DNA of 64,000 bases from Bacteroidales bacterium (GTDB lineage Bacteria > Bacteroidota > Bacteroidia > Bacteroidales > F082). The translations under genes were made by a program, and so were the position numbers. Below, in pieces: positions 47,621 to 56,100 of this stretch. How positions within the stretch are numbered: position 1 is the first letter of the stretch; each line of letters starts with the position of its first letter. The notes under the pieces were generated by a model. The model was not told where the DNA came from and made no database searches. It saw only the letters and a list, made by a program, of their open reading frames with translations. Location of the stretch: the NCBI GenBank assembly GCA_016281295.1, contig JAEEII010000184.1:8228-72227 (forward strand). The letters are read 5' to 3'.

Positions 47621-49036
47621 ATGTTGAAAAGAAAGATAGAAGACACGCTCCTTCAATGGAAGAACACACCAGGACATAATCCTCTTGTGATTAAGGGTAT
47701 CCGCCAGTGCGGAAAAACCTTCATTGTACAACAATTTGCCCAAGAGCATTACGAACATGTGGTGTATTTAAACTTCGCTCTCGAAGCTGACAAAATCACA
47801 GCTTTTTTGGGTAATAAGGATGTGGATACCATTATATTGAATCTTTCTACCTTGATGCCTCAAACTTCTTTTGTTCCCGGGGAAACCTGTATCATTATGG
47901 ACGAAATCCAAGACTGTCCGGATGCACGTACATCCTTGAAAGCCTTCAAACTCGATGGTCGTTTTGATGTTATCGCTACTGGCTCGCTGCTTGGTGTGAA
48001 AGGCTATGGCGAAAAAATGAAGAAAAAGAAAAACAAGAAGCTTGGTAAAAACTCCATTCCGGTTGGTTATGAGACGATCGTCTCGATGTGCCCGTTGGAT
48101 TTTGAAGAGTTTCTTTGGGCCAACGGCATCCACAAAGAGTCCATTGATGCCGTAAGAAGATGTTTCCACGATGAGAAGCCCGTTCCTGAAGGCGTGCATC
48201 ATGCTTTCAAACAACTCTTTTACCGATATGTGGTGGTTGGAGGGCTTCCCGCTGCTGTCAACACATTTTTAGAGACCAATCACATGGGGCAAGTGGCGGA
48301 GGTGTATCAATCCATCCTTGATGAATACGAGGACGATATGGTCAAATATGCTGATGATGCCGACAAACCACATATCCGTGAGTGTTTCGAATCCATTCCC
48401 GCACAGTTGGCTAAAGAGAACAAGAAGTTCCAATACTCCGTTGTCAAAAAGGGGGGTCGCTCCTCTCAGTATCTAGGATGTCTTCAGTGGTTGGAAGATG
48501 CTGGTATCATTCATCGATGCTACAACACCGATAAACCTGAGCTTCCGCTTGATGGTAACGCCAAAGAAGACATCTTCAAGGTTTATCCCACTGACATAGG
48601 GCTTTTGATGGCCATGTTGGATCCGGGCACCCGAGCAGATGTCCTTCAAGGCAATCTTTATGGATACAAAGGGGCTGTCTTTGAAGGTGTTATGGCGGAT
48701 TTTCTTCATAAAAAAGGCCAGAAATTGTTTTATTACCACAAAGACAGTGGATTGGAGTTGGATTTCCTTATTCGGCAGCATGGAGAATGTGTTCCGTGTG
48801 AAGTGAAAGCCACGACCAACAAAGCCAAGAGTTTGAATACCGTGCTGAAGCATCCCGAAAAGTATCATATTACCCACGCTTTCAAATTTGGTGATTACAA
48901 CGTGGGACGTGAGGGAGCCGTGCTCACCCTGCCTTCCTATATGGGCTTTCTTCTGGAGTTCGAAGGGGTAGAGGATGTTGATTTGCCATTATTGGATATC
49001 GATGAAGTGAACCGTTTGGCAAGAGAAATAATTTAA
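47621..49036 (+). CDS. AAA ATPase with DUF4143 domain
   Basis: An intact 471-residue protein of the AAA_14/DUF4143 family, abundant in Bacteroidota genomes and of unclear role. Walker A is G26-IRQCGKT33, Walker B CIIMDEIQDCP, then SLLGVKGYG and the region PLDFEEFLWANG. A helical/winged-helix middle section includes VKKGGRSSQYLGCLQWLEDAGII. The C-terminal DUF4143 segment has a PD-(D/E)XK-like arrangement (LELDFLI ... CEVKA), so nuclease ancestry is possible. It is surrounded by broken relatives and has a distinctive paired-repeat promoter, suggesting an unstable, possibly selfish or defensive gene; that is inference. Confidence 0.88.
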   Translation: MLKRKIEDTLLQWKNTPGHNPLVIKGIRQCGKTFIVQQFAQEHYEHVVYLNFALEADKITAFLGNKDVDTIILNLSTLMPQTSFVPGETCIIMDEIQDCPDARTSLKAFKLDGRFDVIATGSLLGVKGYGEKMKKKKNKKLGKNSIPVGYETIVSMCPLDFEEFLWANGIHKESIDAVRRCFHDEKPVPEGVHHAFKQLFYRYVVVGGLPAAVNTFLETNHMGQVAEVYQSILDEYEDDMVKYADDADKPHIRECFESIPAQLAKENKKFQYSVVKKGGRSSQYLGCLQWLEDAGIIHRCYNTDKPELPLDGNAKEDIFKVYPTDIGLLMAMLDPGTRADVLQGNLYGYKGAVFEGVMADFLHKKGQKLFYYHKDSGLELDFLIRQHGECVPCEVKATTNKAKSLNTVLKHPEKYHITHAFKFGDYNVGREGAVLTLPSYMGFLLEFEGVEDVDLPLLDIDEVNRLAREII

Positions 49037-49067
49037 GGTTAGAGGTGAACAATCTGTTCACTTATTG

Positions 49068-49172
49068 CCGATGTCGGTGACATACACTTTGAAGGCTGAT
49101 TCGATGGCGTTGCCTTCTATCGGCAGGCCCGTTGCCTCGGTATTGTAGCAGCGATGGATTATCCCGACGTCA
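49068..49172 (-). pseudogene. Internal fragment of a DUF4143 ATPase
   Basis: On the minus strand this reads VGIIHRCYNTEATGLP and on to VYVTDIG, then a stop two codons later. It matches the middle of the intact ATPase (AGIIHRCYNTDKPELPLDG) and nearly repeats the bases of the 62-kb remnant (62753-62838). Both ends of the gene are missing. Confidence 0.75.
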
Positions 49173-49180
49173 ACAATTTT

Positions 49181-49233
49181 CCCATTTTTCTGAACGAATA
49201 TTTTGCATTATGACCCATTTTTCTGAACGAATA
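49181..49233 (-). promoter_or_regulatory. Paired direct repeats left from a deleted ATPase gene
   Basis: CCCATTTTTCTGAACGAATA occurs twice (49181-49200 and 49214-49233), a 33-bp period with a 13-base spacer. Read on the minus strand the unit starts TATTCGTTCAGAAAAA, similar to ATTCGTTTGAAAAA before the intact ATPase. It sits directly before the internal fragment at 49172. Confidence 0.6.
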
Positions 49234-49267
49234 AGGATCTTCACTTCTCCACACGGCAAATAGTGAA

Positions 49268-49552
49268 TCAGTCTTTCAAGTACCCTATCGGAATAATCTT
49301 CACCCCGTCGGGACGGGTGTAGGCAATCTTGCCGCCCGTAAACACAATCATCAGGTCAGGCTCACGGATGGGCACTTGCTTCTCCTTCTCGTTGTGCTCG
49401 CCGATTAGGCGTCTTAGTTTCACTAGGTGTCTGGCACCCTCCTCAATCTCACTGCTTCCAAGCTTACACTCAATCAGCGCATAACGCCCGTCGCCGAGAT
49501 GCAACACCCAGTCAGCCTCCAAGTCATAACAATCATGGTAATACGACACCAA
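49268..49552 (-). pseudogene. C-terminal DUF4143 fragment of another ATPase
   Basis: A 94-residue frame beginning at GTG 49552 (MVSYYHDCYDLEADWVL) and ending IPIGYLKD. It is the C-terminal nuclease-like part of a different DUF4143 subfamily, with the D/ExK pattern ADWVLH ... ALIECKLGS. The AAA domain is missing: the fragment follows its own promoter repeats (49559-49599) after only a few bases, so a deletion joined leader to C-terminus. It may still be translated as a short protein. Confidence 0.72.
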
Positions 49553-49558
49553 ACAAAT

Positions 49559-49599
49559 TTTTGATTTTTGCGGTATTTTACTTTTGATTTTTGCGGTAT
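49559..49599 (-). promoter_or_regulatory. Paired direct repeats before the truncated ATPase
   Basis: TTTTGATTTTTGCGGTAT is present twice (49559-49576 and 49582-49599), a 23-bp period (about two helical turns). On the minus strand the pair stands immediately upstream of the truncated DUF4143 frame. Confidence 0.65.
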
Positions 49600-49659
49600 A
49601 TCATTTTTGCTTTTTGTGAAGTGTGTACCAGCTCTAGAAAGCACAGCCCCAAGCGTTTT

Positions 49660-49695
49660 GGGCGAAATCTACCAATTTTGTCATAGATTTCGCCC
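49660..49695. other. Perfect 12-bp hairpin of unknown role
   Basis: GGGCGAAATCTA (49660-49671) and TAGATTTCGCCC (49684-49695) are exact complements across a 12-base loop. It lies upstream of the truncated ATPase promoter on the minus strand and is followed by GTTTTC on the plus strand. No plus-strand gene ends just before it. Confidence 0.55.
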
Positions 49696-49791
49696 GTTTT
49701 CTCGCAACTCCAAAGTAGAGTCATATAATAAAGCTCTCTTTTTGGGAGTCGTGTTTCTGCCTTGAGCCGGAAGGTGGGATGAAAGGGGCAG

Positions 49792-49897
49792 AAAAAAACA
49801 GACCCGACAGTTTGACGAATCAGAGGCTGCCGGGAATCAACTCTTATTAAACTAAACAAACCCATCGGTTTGGCAAATCATGGACCGATGGGAATAA
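49792..49897 (-). ncRNA. Candidate small RNA with two homologous hairpins
   Basis: On the minus strand, hairpin 1 (49892-49861) is CCCATCGGT/ACCGATGGG, 9 bp. Hairpin 2 (49834-49803) is CCCGGCAG/CTGTCGGG, 8 bp with one G-U pair. Both begin ATTCCC and end GGGT(T/C)TGTTT. Their loops share TGATT-N-G(C/T)CAAA, while the stem bases differ in a paired manner. Hairpin 2 is followed by TCTGTTTTTTTC, a plausible terminator. A strong promoter lies just upstream. The G-U pair would be an A-C mismatch on the other strand, which favours minus-strand transcription. No RNA family is recognised. Confidence 0.55.
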
Positions 49898-49903
49898 ACG
49901 ATG

Positions 49904-49934
49904 CAAAGATAAACATGTTTTCTATATCTCGCAA
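49904..49934 (-). promoter_or_regulatory. Promoter of the candidate small RNA
   Basis: On the minus strand TATCTTTG (49911-49904) is preceded by TTG about 20 bp upstream (within CTTGCGAGATATAG), the optimal Bacteroidota spacing. Transcription would start near 49897. Confidence 0.6.
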
Positions 49935-50137
49935 GTGTTTTATTGTTTTTTTATTTTCTATGATGATAGAATTCAAATACACATTATTTTGTTGCAAACA
50001 TTGTTTTTTCCCCCCTCCCCCTCGCTCTTTTCAAATCTTTTACAATCTGAAGGAAACAAAACCCGTTATAACTAGTTGTTTGTCAAATACAAACAAAAAG
50101 AACCAAAAAAGATGGAGGGAAATCAATTTTTCTTTTG

Positions 50138-50145
50138 TATATTTG
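50138..50145 (+). promoter_or_regulatory. Possible -7 element of the giant T9SS gene
   Basis: TATATTTG lies 40 bp before the start codon at 50185. The -33 region is not convincing. The rest of 49912-50137 is A/T-rich and shows no gene. Confidence 0.35.
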
Positions 50146-50184
50146 AAGCCTTTGAATTCGATAATCAAACAAAAGCTTTGCAAT

Positions 50185-53100
50185 ATGAAAAAATCGTTAC
50201 AAAACAATCTTCTTAAAGCCCTTCTTATAGCTCTTCTATGGAGCAACCCAGGGATTAACCTTTTTTCGCAGAATTCCACACCAGGCATTGTTGGCGGCGC
50301 GTTTACGGTGAATTCAAACGGTGACAAAGTAGTGTTTTCGCAAGGCAACCTGCAATATATCGGCAGTGCGGAAACGCCTTATTGGAAGTTTGCAGAACAT
50401 CAGTGGGAGTATTTGGGTACTACTACTAATCAGGGAAGTTCAAACCAAAATGTGGATCGCGACCTTTTCGGCTGGGGTACCAGCGGATACAACCACGGAG
50501 CTACAGCCTATCAACCTTGGTCAACAATTACAACCAATAGTCAATACTATGCTTACGGTTCGTCAAGCTACCATTTGTATAACCAAACTGGGAAGGCCGA
50601 TTGGGGTTACAATGCTATTGCTAATGGAGGCAATCAGGAGAATAGTGGCTGGAGAACATTGACCAATTCGGAATGGACGTATATGTTCAATACTCGTAGC
50701 ACCTCATCAGGCATTCGTTATGCCAAAGCGAAGGTGAATGACATCAACGGAGTAATCTTATTACCTGATGGTTGGCTGACTTCTTTCTTTAGTTTAAGCA
50801 ATACAAATAATTCTGGTGCAAGTTATTCGTCCAACACAATCAGTTTATCTCAATGGGATGTTTTGGAACAATATGGTGCCGTCTTCTTCTCTGCTGCTGG
50901 AGACCGAACAGGGACTACTGCCAATATCGGCAATATTGGTTCTCTTGGCGTTTACTGGGCTTCAACAAATAGTAATTCCAGTAGTGCGTATCATTTGCGT
51001 TTCGATAACGGTTTTCTCGATGCTAACTCCAGTAACTATCGATATTACGGATTCTCAGTACGTCTGGTTCGACCCGCTCAGGATGCTTCTTATAGTATCA
51101 ACGCCACATCAAGCCCAACGGAGAGTGGAACGGTGAGCGGTGTCGGTACCTATCAAGGAGGCACCGAATGCACGCTTACTGCAACTCCATCGACAGGTCA
51201 TGCTTTCCTTAACTGGACTGAAGCTGGAGTTGTTGTTTCAACGAATGCTACGTATTCTTTTATAGTATTGGGCAACAGAAACTTGGAAGCACATTTTATT
51301 CCCATTATCACTGAAGGTTTCACCAATCACGGATTCACCGTAAGTGCCAGTGGCGATAACGTGGTGTTTTCACAAGGCAACCTGCAATATATCGGCAGTG
51401 CGGAAACGCCTTATTGGAAGTTTGCCGACAACCAGTGGGATTATTTCGGTTCCAATACCAACCAAGGCAGCACCAGTGAAAATGTAGACCGTGATCTTTT
51501 TGGTTGGGGTACAAGTGGTTATAACCACGGAGCTACCGCATATCAACCTTGGTCGACAAGTACTACCAATAGTCAATACTATGCTTACGGTTCGTCAAGC
51601 TACAACTTGTTTGACCAAACGGGTCAAGCGGACTGGGGCTATAATGCCATTGTCAACGGTGGCAACCAGGAGAACATCGGCTGGAGAACGTTGACTAATG
51701 CTGAATGGACTTATGTTTTCAATACCCGAAATACCTCATCGGGTATTCGCTATGCCAAGGCAAAAGTGAACAACATTAATGGTATGATCTTGCTTCCAGA
51801 CGATTGGCAAAGTTCCTACTATACACTAAACAATACAAATAGCTCAGGCGCCAACTACACTACTAATACTATCACAGCAACACAATGGGCATCATTGGAA
51901 CAATATGGAGCGGTTTTCCTCCCTGCCGCTGGTCACCGAAGTGGGAATGCGGTCGAAAATGTTGGGTCTTATGGCAACTACTATTCTGCTTCGTTTTATA
52001 ATAGTAATAGTAGCAATAGTATATATTTTTATAGCAGTGGAGTTGGCACTGGTCATTACGATTCCCGTTTTTACGGTCGGTCCGTACGTCTGGTTCGTCC
52101 CTCCAAAACGATTTCCTTTAGCATCAATGCCACCTCAAGCCCTGCTGAGGGTGGCACGGTGAGTGGCGCAAGCGCCTGTTTATGGGGCAATGAATGCGTT
52201 CTTACAGCAACGCCCTCGACAGGTTACACTTTCGTCAACTGGATGGAAAATGGAATCGTTGTTTCAACGAACCCCACATATGCTTTTGTGGTATCGGCTG
52301 AAAGACATATTGTGGCTAACTTTACCACAGAGGGTAACATCGTTTTTGCCGATGACAACGTGAAAGCCCTTTGTGTGGCGAATTGGGACACCAACAACGA
52401 TGGTGAGCTGAGCTTTGGTGAAGCCGCTGCTGTAACCAGCCTGGGTAATGTGTTCAAAAACAACACGACCATCCAATCCTTTGCTGAATTACAACATTTC
52501 ATAGTTTTAGGTACCATAGGATCACAGGCTTTTTATGGTTGCACAGAGTTAACTCAAGTGACCATTCCAACAGGAGTGACCTCGATAGGTGCGAAAGCTT
52601 TTTGGAATTGCCCTAAACTGCAGACCGTTAGGTTCAATGCAGTGAATTGCACCAGTATGCAAACGTACGAGAACAGCACCTACTATTCCGTCTTTTCGAG
52701 TGATGGTAGTGGCAGCGCACCCGATCTGAAGAGTGTTCTCATAGGAAACAATGTTCAACGTATTCCTGACTATGCATTTAAAGGAAGTGTAGCACTATAT
52801 CCTGGCCTGAGCATCCGTTCTTCAGTGAAAGAAATCGGCGCCCATGCTTTCGAGAATTGTAGTGCCATTACCACCTTGATGTTTGAAAAAGACGCAACCT
52901 TGACTACCATAGGTGACTATGCCTTCAATGGTTGTTCCAGTTTAAATAAAGCATTGAACATTCCCAATTCTGTTAAGTCGATAGGTCAATATGCATTTTA
53001 TGGTTGTTGGCAAATACCATCGCTAACCATCGGCACGAGCACAAAAACCATCGGCGACTATGCTTTTTGGTATTGTAAGTCAATGACTACGGTGAATTTC

Positions 53101-56100
53101 AATGCGACGAATTGTTCTGCAATGGTTACCGATTCGCAGTATTCTGTGTTCAATGACACTACACTCACTAGCGGTTCCACACCGATTGTTACCTTAACCA
53201 TTGGCGATAACGTGACAAGGATTCCTGATTATGCATTCAGGAATAGTACGCATTTGACCAGTGCCATTACCATACCCGATGCGACCACCTATATCGGACA
53301 ATATGCTTTCCATGGCGTTAAAAGCCAAGAACTGACTATTGGAGAAGGCTTGACTACCGTGGGCGGCTGTGCTTTCTGGAACTGCCCCAATTTAGCTACG
53401 GTACACTTCAATGCGACGAATTGTACTACCATGAATACATCTTCTTCCTATTCGGTATTCAACAGCGGTACAAGCAACAGCGGCGCTACACCAATTGTCA
53501 CCTTGTCTATCGGCGATAACGTGACAAGGATCCCTGATTATGCTTTCAGAAACAGCACCAACTTGACGAGTGTCATCACTATACCCGATGCAACCACCTA
53601 CATCGGGCAATACGCTTTTTATGGTGTGAAAAGTCAGGAACTGACCATTGGTGAAGATATGATGACTATCGGTGGCAATGCCTTCTGGAATTGTCCCAAT
53701 TTATCGACAGTTTATTTCAATGCGGTGAACTGTACAACAATGAATACTTCTTCATCTTATTCTGTTTTCAATACGGGTACAAGCAACGGAGGAGCTACAC
53801 CAATTGTTACCTTGACCATCGGTGAGAATGTGACCAATATTCCAGACTATGCTTTTAGATCCAGTCCGAATCTTATAGAAGTTTTGCTTTTACCCAGTGA
53901 ATTAACTAATATTGGAGATTATGCTTTTGATGGTTGTAGTGGCTTTACGGGCGATTTGGTTTTTCCGAACACAGTATCTACCATAGGTCAATATGCTTTC
54001 AGGAATTGTAGCGGCTTCAACGGCACATTGACATTGCCCGTCAATGATGCTTTTAACACCATCAATCAATATACCTTTGATGGTTGCAATGGCTTGATAG
54101 GAACTTTGACCATTCCAACCAATGTCACTTCAATAGGAAGTTACGCGTTCCAAGGTTGCAGCAGTTTCACGGGCGAGCTTATGCTCCATGATGCCATCAC
54201 TTCTATCGGTAGCTACGCTTTCTACGGTTGTACTAATATCCCCGAGTTGACTATCGGGAAAGGTGTAACTTCCATTGGTGGCTATGCCTTTTGGAACTGT
54301 CCCAATATGGCTACAGTTCATTTCAACGCGACAAACTGTACCTCCATGGTTACCAATTGGTCCTATTCGGTCTTCAACAGCGGCACAAGCAACGGAGGTT
54401 CTTCACCCATAGTTACCTTGACTATCGGCTCCAATGTGACCAATATTCCCAATTATGCGTTTAGGTATAGCAACCGTATGACGTGCGACCTTGATATCCC
54501 TAATTCCGTCACTTCCATCGGACAATACGCGTTCGCCAATTGTAGCGGAAAGGATGTGAGCATCGGAAATGGTGTCACCACTATTGGGAACTACGCTTTT
54601 AATAACAGCAGTGGTATTCATGGCACCTTGCTGCTGGGCAATGCCATCGCCACCATCGGTGAATATGCTTTCTCGGGCTGCACCGGCTTTACGGGCGACT
54701 TGGTCATCCCGAATGCGGTCACCAATCTTGGTCAATATGCTTTCCGGGGCTGTAGCGGATTCAGCGGCACTCTCATTATCGGCAGCGGCGTACAGACCAT
54801 CAATCAATACACCTTTGCCGACTGCCCTGGGTTTGCGGGAGCTTTGATCGTAGGCACGCAAGTCAATAACATCGGCAATTATGCCTTCCAAAATTGTAGC
54901 GGTTTTGCGCTGCTGATCACTGAAAACCCCAACCCCGTGACAGCGCAAAGCACTTCCTTCACCAATATGACCTACAGCATCCCGGTGTATGTCCCAGATG
55001 GTCTGGTCAACAATTACCGTAACGCTACCGGTTGGAATGTCTTCACAAATTACATTGAACAATTTACTTTCTGGCAGGAGCTTGATAACGACAACTGGTC
55101 GGACGAGATCAACTGGCTGTCGAATGCCTTGCCTACGGAGAATGATGTGGTTTGTATCGCCTATAACTGCAACCTCGATATTGATGTGAACGTGCTCCAT
55201 GTGTATGTGCTTAACATCAACGATGAGCTTACAGTGAAAAGCGGCAAGACCCTCACCACCACCTACGGCATGGGTATCATCCAGCCTTCGCAGTTTATTC
55301 TGGAAGAGGGCAGCCAACTCGTCAACAACCTCCCTGGCCTCAACGGCACAGTGCAAAGGCGTGTCAACAGCTATGGTGTCAACGACGGCTGGTATTCCAT
55401 CGCGGCTCCCGTCTTTGGTGGAATGCCCGTCAATGGCATCACTACAGGCACCTATGACCTCTATGCTTACGACGAGCCGACCCATTATTGGATGAACGAA
55501 AAGATCAACAACGATCTCACCACGCTCACCCCTGGACAGGGCTATCTGTATGCCAACCAAAATACCCAAACCATCTCGTTGGCAGGCCAGCTGATCGCCT
55601 CCAACGCCGAGATCTCCATCCCGGTTTCATACACCGATCATGAGCTGCCAGGCCTGAATCTGGTGGGCAACCCTTACACTAACAACATCAGTATCGGTAA
55701 TGTCACCCTCAACGGTACACCGCTCACCGCCTATTATAAGGCTATCGGTGGAAGCAACTTCGTGCCTTACACCGATGCCGATGACGAACCCATCCAGCCC
55801 GGCGAAGGTTTCCTCGTGGTGGTGGACGAAGAAGGCACCTTGACATTCTCGCCCACAGTGGCCCGTGATGTCCGTGACGGCTATGTGAGACTCATGCTGA
55901 GTCGCGAGGGACAAGTCTGCGACCGAGCTTATCTGTCGATGAACCACGGCAACACCCTTGGCAAGCTCCAATCCGCTTTTGGTCAAGGCCAGCTCTATTT
56001 CCTGCAAGACGGCGAACGTCGCGCGATGGCCGACCAGCGCAAGGAAGCCAGCCTTCGTTTCGAACCTTCCACCACCGCGACTTTCATCATTGAAGCTTCG

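Noticed and set aside
47489..47758. An 89-residue minus-strand ORF overlapping the start of the intact ATPase
   Set aside because: Only its last eight residues have a recognisable origin (an ATPase C-terminal scar); the rest is antisense to the intact gene and promoter.
49578..49865. A 95-residue minus-strand ORF upstream of the truncated ATPase
   Set aside because: It runs through the candidate small RNA, the perfect hairpin and the operator repeats; no domain is visible, so it is more likely chance.
49870..50184. N-terminal extension of the giant T9SS protein
   Set aside because: The extension lacks a signal peptide and overlaps the promoter of the candidate small RNA; ATG 50185 gives a proper signal sequence.
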